A stretch of 64,000 nucleotides of DNA, taken from contig NZ_LYVJ01000011.1 of the NCBI RefSeq assembly GCF_001676385.1, forward strand, positions 1-64,000, in the 5' to 3' direction. The notes below the pieces were generated by a model. The model did no database searches and was not told the origin of the DNA. It worked only from the letters and a program-made list of their open reading frames with translations. The DNA comes from Stenotrophomonas maltophilia (GTDB lineage: Bacteria; Pseudomonadota; Gammaproteobacteria; Xanthomonadales; Xanthomonadaceae). Position numbers and translations under genes: made by a program. Shown here piece by piece: positions 34,696 to 46,500 of the stretch. Within the stretch, counting starts at the first letter, position 1. Each line of letters begins with the position of its first letter.

Positions 34696-35733
34696 TCAGG
34701 CCTGCAGGACCCGCTGCAGGCGTTGCGCGACCCAGCGTTCGGAGAACCCGTCGCCCCTCCAGTTTTCCAGGAAGCCGCAATGGCCACCCCAGCACGCGGT
34801 CTCCAGGCGGGCATGCTGCGGCAGCTGCCAGTCGCGGAAGGTCGAGTACGGGATTACCGGATCATCCTGCGCCATCAGGATGTCGGCCGGCACCTGCAGG
34901 CTGGACAGGCGGTCACCGGCAATCGAGTAGCCATCGAAATAGGCCTGCAGCGAACCGAAGCTGGTGTGCCGTTCGACCAGCCAGGCCGTCAGCGCACGGA
35001 TGTCCAGCTTCAGCACGCGGTCGTCGCAGTCGCTCAGTTCGGGGAACAGGTCGCGCTTGCGGCGCAGCGAACCGGCCCACTTGCGGCGGAAATACCAGTC
35101 GTACATCGCCGGGCCGTTCTCGATGCTCTCCATGGTCAACGCCGGGTCCAGCACCGGGCAAACCGAGGCCACGCGCAGCAGCGGCACGCCGGCCGCAGGC
35201 GCGCGCAGCGCCAGGCGCAGCACGAAGTTCCCGCCCAGCGAATAGCCGGCCGCGACCAGCGGCAGCTGTGGCCAGCGCCGGGCGATATCGCCCGCGGCGT
35301 GCACCACTTCGTCGATCAGGTTGGAGTGGAAGATGCCGGGATTGAGGTGATGGGTGTTGCCGTGGTCGCGGAAGTTGAGCCGCACCACGTCGAAGCCCTG
35401 CTCCAGCATGCGCGCAGCGGCCATGCGCATGTAGCTGGATTCGGCGCTGCCCTCCCAGCCATGCAGCAGCAGGGCCATGCCGCGGGGTTCGCGGCCTTCC
35501 ACATGGCTGTGCCAGCCCTGCAGGCGCACGCCGTCACCCCCGTCGAGAATCAGCTCCTCGCTGACCGCGCCGGTGGCCGCCAGCAGCAGCAGGCCACGCT
35601 GCAGGCGCATCCGGCTGGAGCTGAGCATCGACTGCAGGTGCGGGTTGCGCAGCCAGCGCGGCGGCTGGTAGTCCGCCGCGTGCAGCGTCGGCGTGCCGGC
35701 ATCGAGGACAGGTGGCGGGACCAGGGCCACCAC
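34696..35733 (-). CDS. alpha/beta hydrolase, YheT family
   Basis: About 345 residues. PPRWLRNPHLQSMLSSSR near the start is the YheT hallmark; GMALLLHGWEGSAESSYMR is the oxyanion region, AAGYSLGGNFVLRLAL the nucleophile elbow with its Ser, DPVIPYSTF the Asp strand, and ETACWGGHCGFLENW the catalytic His. Substrates of this family are unclear. No ATG fits; GTG at 35,733 (or 35,730), 4 bp after the stop of the acyltransferase gene, is the likely start. The frame above it is the antisense of that gene's codons. Confidence 0.88.
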   Translation of the reverse strand: MVALVPPPVLDAGTPTLHAADYQPPRWLRNPHLQSMLSSSRMRLQRGLLLLAATGAVSEELILDGGDGVRLQGWHSHVEGREPRGMALLLHGWEGSAESSYMRMAAARMLEQGFDVVRLNFRDHGNTHHLNPGIFHSNLIDEVVHAAGDIARRWPQLPLVAAGYSLGGNFVLRLALRAPAAGVPLLRVASVCPVLDPALTMESIENGPAMYDWYFRRKWAGSLRRKRDLFPELSDCDDRVLKLDIRALTAWLVERHTSFGSLQAYFDGYSIAGDRLSSLQVPADILMAQDDPVIPYSTFRDWQLPQHARLETACWGGHCGFLENWRGDGFSERWVAQRLQRVLQA

Positions 35734-35737
35734 ACCC

Positions 35738-36529
35738 TCACCCGGTGCCCATGGCCGCCACGATGCGCGCACGCGAGGTTTCCGCGATGCGCCGACGGCC
35801 TTCCAGGTCCTGGGCACTGATCGGTGCCAGGAAGTGCACTTCCGCACGTCGCGCCGGCTCACCGAGCAGGCGCAGGAAATTGGCGAAGAAGCTCTCGCCC
35901 GGGCCGAACGCGACGATGGTCTGTGCGTCGCCCCTGTCCCCGTACACCAGCGCCACCGGTTGCACCGGTACGCCGGTTTCAACCGCCGCCTGGAAAATGC
36001 GGGCATGGAACGGGCCCACTTCGTGGCCACCGCGGGTGCGCCCTTCCGGGAACACGCCGACCGCCTTGCCTTCGCGCAGGCGGTCGGCCATCACCTGCAT
36101 CACGCCGCCGAGCGACTCGGTATTGCCGCGCTGGTGGAAGATGGTCTGGCCACGCGCGGCCAGCCAACCGACCAGCGGCCAGCTGGCGATCTCGCGCTTG
36201 GCGACGAAGCCCATCATGCGCTGGCTGTGCAGGATGCAGATGTCGACCCAGCTGACATGGTTGGCCACGAACAGCACGGCACCGGGCAGCGGCTGGCCGA
36301 TCCGCGACAGGCGGAAGCCGAACACCCACATCAAGCCTCCCTGCCACCAGTTCACCACCTTGGCGCCCAGCCGGTCCTGGCCCACGCGCAGGTTGGCCCA
36401 CGGCGCCAGCATGCCGATCAGGGTCAGCGGCAGGAACACGATGATGTGGGCCAGCAGCAGCGGTACGCGGTACAGGTAACGGCACACACGCGCCACGCCG
36501 CCACGGGGGGCCGGAGTGGGGGAAGTCAT
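35738..36529 (-). CDS. 1-acyl-sn-glycerol-3-phosphate acyltransferase (PlsC family)
   Basis: About 263 residues from the ATG at 36,529. An N-terminal membrane helix (YRVPLLLAHIIVFLPLTLIGML) is followed by the PlsC domain: FVANHVSWVDICIL (the HxxxxD-type catalytic block, as NHVSWVD), the FPEGRTRGG acceptor-binding motif, and VPVQPVALVYGD. It acylates lysophosphatidic acid or a related lysophospholipid at the inner membrane. It precedes the YheT hydrolase gene by 4 bp, so the two are one operon. Confidence 0.92.
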   Translation of the reverse strand: MTSPTPAPRGGVARVCRYLYRVPLLLAHIIVFLPLTLIGMLAPWANLRVGQDRLGAKVVNWWQGGLMWVFGFRLSRIGQPLPGAVLFVANHVSWVDICILHSQRMMGFVAKREIASWPLVGWLAARGQTIFHQRGNTESLGGVMQVMADRLREGKAVGVFPEGRTRGGHEVGPFHARIFQAAVETGVPVQPVALVYGDRGDAQTIVAFGPGESFFANFLRLLGEPARRAEVHFLAPISAQDLEGRRRIAETSRARIVAAMGTG

Positions 36530-36649
36530 CCGCGCACGATACCGGAGGGCCGTCATCGCTGCCAGCCGATTCAGGCCATAAGTGGACGGGATGAGGGCCA
36601 TCGGCAGGAAACGCTGGGTTCTGCCGCCGTCATCGACCGTGCCGGCGGT

Positions 36650-37084
36650 TCAGCCGTGGCCTGCGGCCACCACTGCCAGGGTCAGCCGCGAAACGCACAC
36701 CAGCCGGCCCTGCTCGTCCTCGATGCGGATTTCCCACAGCTGGGTGCTGCGGCCCACGTGCAGCGCGCGGGCGGTGCCAGTGACGGTACCCGAGCGCACG
36801 GCGCGCACATGATTGGCGTTGATCTCCAGGCCGACGCAGATCTGGCTGGCAGTGTCCACGCACAGGTTGCCGGCGCTGCTGCCGAGCGTCTCGGCCAGCA
36901 CTACCGAGGCGCCGCCATGCAGGATGCCGTAGGGTTGGCGGGTACGCTCGTCCACCGGCATGGTGGCCTGCAGCCAGTCGTCGCCGGCGGCGCTGAAGAC
37001 GATGCCCAGCGATGCGATGGCGGTGTTGTGGCTGAGCGCGTTGAGCTGCTCGAGGGAGACCGCTTCGCGGAACACCTGGGTCAT
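36650..37084 (-). CDS. PaaI/MenI-type hotdog thioesterase
   Basis: 144 residues, the normal length of the family. LQATMPVDERTRQPYGILHGGASVVLAETLGSSAG contains the hotdog helix with the HGG and catalytic Glu region of the EntH/YdiI type, and VGLEINANHVRAVRSGTVTGTA the following strands. It hydrolyses an aromatic or aliphatic acyl-CoA in the cytoplasm; which one is not shown. It starts 10 bp after the stop of the phospholipase D gene on the same strand and lies about 120 bp before plsC. Confidence 0.92.
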   Translation of the reverse strand: MTQVFREAVSLEQLNALSHNTAIASLGIVFSAAGDDWLQATMPVDERTRQPYGILHGGASVVLAETLGSSAGNLCVDTASQICVGLEINANHVRAVRSGTVTGTARALHVGRSTQLWEIRIEDEQGRLVCVSRLTLAVVAAGHG

Positions 37085-37094
37085 GCCGGTACCT

Positions 37095-39143
37095 TCAGAG
37101 GATGGGGACGAGGCCAGCGCCGAATGCAGTCAGCATGCGCACCAGCAGCCACTTCGGGCCGACATTGACTTCGGGGAAGTCACCGACGGCGACGTAGCAG
37201 CGGTGGAAACCGGGGTCCTGCCGTGGCAGCGGCTGCGGGCAGTCCGGGCCAGGCTTGAACTCGTAGTCGGTGGCGTAGCGCCACGGCCAGAAATCGAGGA
37301 TCGGCAGTGCTTCGGACGCCTTGCCCACGCTGTAGTTCAGCCCCGACAGCACCGGGGGCTTGGTCCGCGGCGCCACCGTCCAGGAGTTCTGCGGATCGAT
37401 GTCACGCAGGATGCTCTGCGCCAGCTGCTCGGCGAAGGCCGGGTCGTCGATGATCACCGCGCCCTCGGTATTGTAGTTCTCGCTGCGCGGATCGAAGTTG
37501 TGGGTGCCGACCACGCCGATGCGGCGGTCGACCACCAGCGACTTGGCATGCAGGCCCATGCGCGCGCCCCGGCGGGTCACCGGCAACGGCTTGTTGACCG
37601 CCTTGCTGCCCAGGAACGACGGTCGCGTCTCGGTGCGCAGCAGGCGGGTCTCGACCTCGCTGCCGGCGGCGCGGCGGCGCTCGCGGGCGTTCTGGTAGGC
37701 GCTGCCGGTGCGCGGATGGTTCACCGGGCCCCGCTTGCCGGAGCTGCCCGAGCTTCCGCTGCTGCCATGGGCATTGCTGCCGGCGGCACTGCCGCCGATC
37801 AGCGGATTGCGATGCTCGCCGTCCTCGCCGTCGGCGGCGGTGATCGGATCCGGCAGCAGGTTGCGGTAGTCCACCGGCGCGGCCAGCGGGAACGGCTTGT
37901 ATTCGAAGATGTTGAAGCCCAGTTCGCGCATGTTGCGCCGCTTGTACTTGTAGGACAGCGCATACACGATCGGGTTGTCGGTGGCCGCCAGGCTGTTGCT
38001 GGACACCACCACGCGCGGCGGCTGCGGGCGCTTGCGCAGCTCGCGGAACAGCTTCTGCGCCGGCTTGGAGAGCACCAGGTACGGCGTCTGCAGGATCACT
38101 TCCTTCTGCGCGCCGGCAATCAGGGCATCCAGCTGGGGCTCGGTCACGTGCTGGCCGGCCAGCGGCGCGTCGGCCTTTTCGCGGCGGTGCTTGCGTGGCA
38201 GGTCGGCCACGTAGCGCACTGAAGCCACTGGCAGGGCGGTATCGACGAAGGTGCGGGTGATGAAATCGATGTCGCTGGCTTCCGCGCTGACCCGCTGCAC
38301 CCGCTCGGGTCGGCGGAAGGCCGCCGCAGGCAGCGCGGGCACGCCCTCGCGCAGCAGGGTGCGGCCGACGTCGTTCAGGCGCTCGGCTGGCACGCTGCGG
38401 CGGGCGCGCCAGAAGGCGTCGAAGTTGGTGGCCATCGCCCGCGCCTCCGGGCCGGCGATCAGTACGTCGCGATCGCGGAAGTTGTACTCGCGGTCCCAGT
38501 CGTAATAGTCGTCCTGGTAATTGCGCCCGCCCACCACGCCGATCGCATCGTCGATCACCAGCAGCTTGTTGTGCATGCGCTGGTTGAAGCGGCGGAAGCA
38601 GCACAGCACGCTGCCGGCGTAGTCGAAGTAGTTCAGGCGGGCCTTGCCGAAGGTCGGGTTGTAGACGCGCAGCTGGAAGTTCTCGTGGGCGCCGGACAGG
38701 GCTCCGAGGATCTGCAGGTCGGAGATCGCCGAGAGCTGATCGATCAGCACCCGTACCTTGACCCCGCGCCGGGCGGCGGCCAGCAGCTCGTCGATGACCA
38801 GGCGCGCGCTATCGTCCTTGTCGAAGATGTAGGTCTGCAGGTCGATGCTGCGGGTGGCGCTGCGCATCAGGTTCAACCGCGCGACCAGGGCGCCTTCGCC
38901 TTCGTCCAGCAGGGTGGCGTAGTGGCGGGGGCGCTCCGGGGTGGATTCGGCGAACGCCTGTCCCGCCAGCGCGCGCAGCGGCGAGTCCAGTGCGCAGCGG
39001 TCGTCGCGCCGGCAATCGACCTCGGTCGAGCGCGCCTGCACGGCGATCGCCTCGGCACGGTCGCGCTCGGCATGCGACAGCGACGCGCAGCCGCTGCCCA
39101 GCAACACGGTTGCCAGCGCCAGTACACGCAGCAGGAGCTTCAC
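37095..39143 (-). CDS. phospholipase D family lipoprotein (cardiolipin-synthase-like)
   Basis: 682 residues. A lipoprotein signal ends with the lipobox GSGC. Two HxK(x4)D catalytic blocks are present: MHNKLLVIDDAIGVVGGRNY and GLHAKSLVVDRRIGVVGTHNF, the YmdC/ClsC arrangement. A Gly/Ser-rich low-complexity insert (SNAHGSSGSSGSSGKRGP, near residue 460) separates the lobes and is probably a surface loop. It likely transfers phosphatidyl groups at the envelope. Its start overlaps the stop of the YceI gene, so the two are coupled. Confidence 0.9.
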   Translation of the reverse strand: MKLLLRVLALATVLLGSGCASLSHAERDRAEAIAVQARSTEVDCRRDDRCALDSPLRALAGQAFAESTPERPRHYATLLDEGEGALVARLNLMRSATRSIDLQTYIFDKDDSARLVIDELLAAARRGVKVRVLIDQLSAISDLQILGALSGAHENFQLRVYNPTFGKARLNYFDYAGSVLCCFRRFNQRMHNKLLVIDDAIGVVGGRNYQDDYYDWDREYNFRDRDVLIAGPEARAMATNFDAFWRARRSVPAERLNDVGRTLLREGVPALPAAAFRRPERVQRVSAEASDIDFITRTFVDTALPVASVRYVADLPRKHRREKADAPLAGQHVTEPQLDALIAGAQKEVILQTPYLVLSKPAQKLFRELRKRPQPPRVVVSSNSLAATDNPIVYALSYKYKRRNMRELGFNIFEYKPFPLAAPVDYRNLLPDPITAADGEDGEHRNPLIGGSAAGSNAHGSSGSSGSSGKRGPVNHPRTGSAYQNARERRRAAGSEVETRLLRTETRPSFLGSKAVNKPLPVTRRGARMGLHAKSLVVDRRIGVVGTHNFDPRSENYNTEGAVIIDDPAFAEQLAQSILRDIDPQNSWTVAPRTKPPVLSGLNYSVGKASEALPILDFWPWRYATDYEFKPGPDCPQPLPRQDPGFHRCYVAVGDFPEVNVGPKWLLVRMLTAFGAGLVPIL

Positions 39144-39757
39144 GGGTTCGGCGCCTCGCTCAGGCGCGCACGCAATACGAAAGTCACTCGGTCACTCAAG
39201 GCAAGCTGCCAGCTGTCCATGCCATACCGGCCTCGTTGCACGGTACCGCGGCTGACGACGTCGCAATCATAGCCGGGTCGGGCGCATTCCGCTTTCTCGA
39301 CCTTCAGGGACTCGGGGTGGCTGATGCCGCGCAGGGTCAGCCGGCCATGGATGTCACCACCCTGCTTCACGAGTTCCGGCCCATACGGCAGCGAGTCGAA
39401 CTCGACTACCGGATGGCGCCCGGCATCGAAGAACTCCTCGCCGCGCATCCAGCCGGTGTAACGTGCCTTGCCGGGAATCTCGACCGAGCGCGTGAACATC
39501 TTCAGGTGCACCTGGTGGCGGCCGTCGGACAGGATCTCGATGCGCCCTTCGAAATGCGGGAACACGCCCTCGATGCGCTGGCCGAAGCGGGTACGCACCT
39601 CGAAGCCGATCCGCGAACGCTGGGTGTCCAGGTGCAGCACCCGTGGCGCTTCTGCCGCCACAGGCGGCAACGGGGTCGGCGGTGGCACGGTGGCCCAGGC
39701 CGGGCCGAATGCCAGCAGCACGGGCAGCAGATAGCGGCTGCGCCGCGCCAGGCTCAT
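39140..39757 (-). CDS. YceI-family periplasmic protein
   Basis: 205 residues: a Sec signal peptide (LLPVLLAFGPAWA), a Pro-rich spacer and a YceI lipocalin-like barrel (LDTQRSRIGFEVRTRFGQRIEGVFPHFEGRIEI, YTGWMRGEEFFDAGRHPVVEFDS, GRLTLRGISHPESL). Family members bind isoprenoid or other lipids in the periplasm. Its stop overlaps the start of the phospholipase D gene; both are exported and handle lipids, so a joint role in envelope lipids is plausible. Confidence 0.9.
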   Translation of the reverse strand: MSLARRSRYLLPVLLAFGPAWATVPPPTPLPPVAAEAPRVLHLDTQRSRIGFEVRTRFGQRIEGVFPHFEGRIEILSDGRHQVHLKMFTRSVEIPGKARYTGWMRGEEFFDAGRHPVVEFDSLPYGPELVKQGGDIHGRLTLRGISHPESLKVEKAECARPGYDCDVVSRGTVQRGRYGMDSWQLALSDRVTFVLRARLSEAPNP

Positions 39758-39761
39758 TGGA

Positions 39762-40238
39762 TCACGGCCACCAGAACGCGTTCAGGCTGGCCACGCCCGG
39801 TTCAATCGAGGCTTCCCGCGGGAAGCCGAGCACGGCGATACCGGCCGGCGGCATGCCGCGGTAGTCGCTGCTGGTGCCCTCGGTCATCAACGCGACCAGG
39901 CGCTCCAGGCCCGGGTTGTGGCCGACGACCAGCAACCGGTCGAGATCGCGGCGATCATCCACCAGTGCGGCCAGGGTGCCCGGGGTCGCTTCGTAGATCC
40001 GGTCTTCCAGGCGCTTCTCCACGTAGCCGATGGCGGCCAGCACGGCTTCCAGGGTCTCGCGGGTGCGCCGCGCCGGCGAGCACAGCACGCAGTCCGGCAG
40101 CAGGTTGTTTTCCTTCAGCCACTTGCCGGCGGCTTCGGCTTCGGCCAGCCCCACCGGCGACAACGGCCGGTCGAGATCGGCCTGGCCAGGGGTGGCCGGT
40201 TCGGCATGGGCATGGCGCAGCAGGATCAGTTCACGCAT
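39762..40238 (-). CDS. sixA: phosphohistidine phosphatase SixA-like
   Basis: 158 residues. ELILLRHAHAEPATPGQADLDRPLSPVGLAEA carries the RHG/RHA catalytic His loop in the SixA form, SPARRTRET the second Arg block and LLVVGHNPGLERL the other catalytic His. SixA removes phosphate from phosphohistidine proteins such as the nitrogen phosphotransferase NPr in E. coli. It lies 4 bp upstream of the YceI gene and 36 bp after the ParA-type gene on the same strand, so a five-gene unit from 40,904 to 36,650 is possible. Confidence 0.9.
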   Translation of the reverse strand: MRELILLRHAHAEPATPGQADLDRPLSPVGLAEAEAAGKWLKENNLLPDCVLCSPARRTRETLEAVLAAIGYVEKRLEDRIYEATPGTLAALVDDRRDLDRLLVVGHNPGLERLVALMTEGTSSDYRGMPPAGIAVLGFPREASIEPGVASLNAFWWP

Positions 40239-40274
40239 CGCGGGTTTCCATCAAGGAGTGGAGGCTTGCTGCAC

Positions 40275-42511
<2,237 letters not shown>

Positions 42512-42583
42512 GGTTTCCCGCGAACGGCGCAGCCCCCGCGTGGCGGCTGGTTGGCTGAGAACATCAAAAGCCGCGCTTGGCCA

Positions 42584-42712
42584 GGCGGGGTGGATTCGCG
42601 GGGGACGCCGTGAATCCGTCCCTGGAGGCCTGGCCGCGGCATCCATGCTGCGGACTGATCTGGCCCCCATGGACGGGTTTACGGCGGCGCCGCAAATCCA
42701 CAGTGCCCCGCC
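42584..42712. repeat. long self-complementary intergenic element, copy A
   Basis: About 129 bp starting GGCGGGGTGGATTCG and ending CAAATCCACAGTGCCCCGCC, with internal GTGAATCCGTCC and GGACGGGTTTAC arms in inverted order. Copies B and C lie at 48,098 and 48,347. The whole element could fold into a single long hairpin. Confidence 0.7.
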
Positions 42713-42793
42713 ATACCTCAGGAAACTCGCGTTGGCTTTGGCTTTGGCCGTTGCCTCTGCGGGTGCCGGGTGCAACCCGGCCGGACCCGTCCG

Positions 42794-43429
42794 TCAGGGC
42801 CAGGCCGGCGGCGCTGCCGCCCAGGCCTGCTGCACTTCCGCCAGCGACGCGCGCTCGTCCTCGCGCCACTGCGGCAACAATTCGGCGAACCGGCTGCTGT
42901 CACTCCACTGTGTCGGCTCGGTGCGCACGGCAGCGGCGTACCACTGCACCGCTTCCTGCTTCTGCCCCGATCGCCACAATGCCAACGCAAACGTTGGCGG
43001 CACCCAGCTGGGCCTGCTGCGCGTGTTGCTGGCCGAGGACAGCCACTGTTCCAGCGCCGCCTCCGATCTGCCCTGGCGCAGCAGGTCCCAACCGTAGTTC
43101 CAGCGCACGCCGCGGCCGGCCGAGCTCTGCGCTGCCGATTCCTTCAAGGCCTCCGCGTACAGCTGCTCGGCCAGTTCTGCACGGCCCTGGGCACTGGCCA
43201 CCGAGGCCAGCTGCACCGTAGCCTCCACCGCACGGCGGCCACGTTCGCGAAGCTTGGCCAGCTGGGCGATCAGATCGCCGCCCTCCCCCTGCACGGCTAC
43301 CATCGGCGCAGCGGTCGGGTCGTTGTCGAAGTAGAACTCCTGTGGTGCCGGCAAGGCCGGCGCGGCCCACGTCGTGGCCGCTCCCGAGGCCAGCAGCAGG
43401 CTGGCCAGGATCTTTCCTGGAACTGACAT
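42794..43429 (-). CDS. exported tetratricopeptide-like protein
   Basis: 211 residues with a Sec signal peptide (cleavage near TTWAA), then mostly helical sequence with TPR-like repeats (AELAEQLYAEALKESAAQ, GWDLLRQGRSEAALEQWLSSA, ALALWRSGQKQEAVQWYAAAVRTEP). It ends in a Trp/Pro tail. Probably a periplasmic scaffold for protein contacts; partners unknown. It stands alone and is divergent from the large oxidoreductase gene. Confidence 0.78.
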   Translation of the reverse strand: MSVPGKILASLLLASGAATTWAAPALPAPQEFYFDNDPTAAPMVAVQGEGGDLIAQLAKLRERGRRAVEATVQLASVASAQGRAELAEQLYAEALKESAAQSSAGRGVRWNYGWDLLRQGRSEAALEQWLSSASNTRSRPSWVPPTFALALWRSGQKQEAVQWYAAAVRTEPTQWSDSSRFAELLPQWREDERASLAEVQQAWAAAPPAWP

Positions 43430-43598
43430 TGCGTTTTCCCCCAGGCCGCAACCGCAGCCTCTCTCTCCATCCCGATCCTAACCCCAGCAACGCCAGCGAT
43501 GCGAGTGCCTGGGCTGCACGACCTCGCTGTTACAATCCGCGCCTTTCCCGCCGCGTGCCCGCATGCGGCCGGTGCCAGCCGATCCTACCGGGCCAGCC

Positions 43599-46500
43599 AT
43601 GACCAGTACCGCGCAACTCACTTCGCCCTCGTCTGCCGACCTGATCGACCGTGACTACACGCTCGACCACAAGTACACCCGCAACGAGGGGCGGATCTAC
43701 CTGAGCGGCGTGCAGGCGCTGGTACGGCTGCCCTTGATGCAGCGCCTGCGCGATGCCGCCGAAGGCATCGACAGTGCCGGCTTCGTCAGCGGCTACCGCG
43801 GCAGTCCACTGGGCGGCTTCGACCTGGAGCTGTGGCGGGCGCGCAAGCACCTGGAAGCAGCCCGGGTGAAGTTCACCCCGGGCCTGAACGAGGACCTGGG
43901 CGCCACCATGGTGTGGGGCACGCAGCAGACCAACCTGTTCCCCGGCGCCAACGTGCAGGGCGTGTTCGGCATGTGGTACGGCAAGGGCCCGGGCGTGGAC
44001 CGCTGCGGCGACGTGTTCAAGCACGCCAACGCCGCCGGCACCTCGCGCTACGGCGGCGTGCTGGCGCTGGCCGCCGATGACCATGCCTGCCGCAGCTCGA
44101 CCCTGCCGCACGGCAGCGAGGACGAGTTCGTCAGCGCGATGATGCCGGTGCTGAACCCGGCCGGCGTGCAGGACATCCTCGACATGGGGCTGCTGGGCTG
44201 GGCGATGAGCCGCTACACCGGCCGCTGGGTCGGCTTCAAGACCATCGCCGAGACGGTGGAATCATCGGCCTCGGTCGAGGTCGACCCGATGGCACGCCGC
44301 ATCGTGCTGCCGGATGACTTCGAAATGCCGTCGGGCGGGCTCAACATCCGTTGGCCGGACCCGCCGCTGGACCAGGAAATGCGCCTGCACCGTTACGCGG
44401 TGAAGGCCGCGCAGGCCTTCGCCCGCGCCAACGGCATCGACAAGGTGGTGATGGATGCGCCGCGCGCGCGGCTGGGCATCGTCACCACCGGCAAGAGCTA
44501 CCTGGACGTGCTGCAGGCGCTGGAATACCTGGGCCTGGACGAAGCAGCCTGCGCCGACATCGGCATCCGCGTGTACAAGGTCGGCATGACCTGGCCACTG
44601 GAGCCGCAGGGCATCGCCCGCTTCGCGCAGGGCCTGGAAGACATCATCGTGGTGGAGGAGAAGCGCGCCTTCATCGAGCGCCAGATGAAGGAGCAGTTCT
44701 TCAACTGGCCGGCCAGCTGGGGCCAGCGCCCGTCCATCGTCGGCAAGTATGACGAAAGCGGCGAGTGGATCCTGCCGTCCACCGGCGAGTTGACCCCGGC
44801 GACCATTGCCGGCGTGATCGGCCGCCGCATCCAGAGGTTCTTCAACAACGAATCGATCGAGCAGCGCCTGCAGTGGATGCAGGAGAAGGAAGCCGAGCTT
44901 GCGCTGCCGCGCGCCAGCTTCCCGCGCGTGCCGCATTACTGCTCGGGCTGCCCGCACAACACCTCCACCACGGTGCCGGAAGGCTCGCGCGCGCTGGCCG
45001 GCATCGGTTGCCATTACATGGTGACCTGGATGGATCGCAGCACCGACACGTTCACCCACATGGGCGGTGAAGGCGTGACCTGGGCCGGGCAGGCGCCGTT
45101 CACCGATACCCCGCACGTGTTCCAGAACCTGGGCGACGGCACCTATTTCCACAGCGGCTCGCTGGCGATCCGCCAGGCGGTCGCCGCCGGCGTCAACATC
45201 ACCTACAAGATCCTCTACAACGATGCGGTGGCGATGACCGGCGGCCAGCCGGTGGACGGCCCGTTGAGCGTGCCGGACATCGCAAGGCAGATGCGCGCCG
45301 AAGGCATCCACACCATCGTGGTGCTGTCGGACAACATCGGCAAGTGGACCGCCCAGCGCGAGCATTTCCCCAGCGATGTGGAGTTCCATGACCGCAGCGC
45401 GCTGGATGAAGTGCAGAAGCGCCTGCGCGAAGTGAAGGGTGTTTCGATCCTGATCTACGAACAGACCTGCGCCACCGAGAAGCGCCGGCGCCGCAAGCGC
45501 GGCAAGCTGGAAGATCCGGCCAAGCGGGTGATGATCAACTCGCTGGTCTGCGAAGGTTGCGGCGACTGCGGCAAGAAGAGCTTCTGCGTGTCGGTGCTGC
45601 CAAAGGAAACCGAATTCGGCCGCAAGCGCGAGATCGACCAGTCCAACTGCAACAAGGACTATTCCTGCGTGAATGGCTTCTGCCCGAGCTTCGTCACCGT
45701 GCACGGCGGCCAGCCGCGCAAGGGCAGCAAGCGCGATGCCTCCACGCTGCTGGACAACCTGCCGGCGCCGACGATCCGCGGCACGCTTGAGCAGCCCTGG
45801 AACATCCTGATCACCGGCGTCGGCGGTACCGGCGTGGTGACCATCGGTGCGCTGCTGGGCATGGCCGGCCACCTGGAGGGCAAGGGCGCGACCGTGCTCG
45901 ACCAGACCGGACTGGCGCAGAAAGGCGGCGCGGTGACCACGCACATCCGCATCGCGCGCCGCCCGGACGACATCCACGCCGTGCGCATTGCCGCCGGCGA
46001 AGCCGACCTGGTGCTGGGCTGCGACATGGTGGTGGTCAATGATTACTGGGCGCTGTCAAAGGTCCGCGCCGGCCGCTCGCAGGTGGTACTGAACACCTAT
46101 GAAGCGATGCCGGGTACGTTCACCACCCGCCCGGACATGCAGTTCCCCGCCGCCGACATCATCGCCGGCGTGCGCGTGGCACTGGGAGGCCAGGAGCCGC
46201 TGCTGCTCGATGCCACCCAGCTGGCCACGGCGCTTCTGGGCGATGCCATCGCCGCCAACCTGTTCATCCTCGGCTATGCCTGGCAGCAGGGCCTGGTGCC
46301 GCTGTCGTTCGAGTCGCTGATGCGCGCCATCGAGCTGAACGGCGCCGCCGTGGCGATGAACCAGCAGGCGTTCGCCTGGGGCCGCCTGGCCGCCGTCGAT
46401 CCGCAGGCCGTACAGCAGGCTGCCGGCCTGGTACGCAACCGCCACACTGATACCGAGTCCACGCCGGGCCCATTGCATCCGCTGCCGCCGGGCGAGTGGG

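Noticed and set aside
32654..34930. 758-residue open frame on the plus strand
   Set aside because: Antisense to the TPR-sulfotransferase gene; Arg/Gln/His-rich sequence typical of reverse reading.
34696..36030. YheT-type hydrolase starting at 36,030
   Set aside because: The first 99 codons lie over plsC codons in another frame and show no homology; the GTG just after the plsC stop is preferred.
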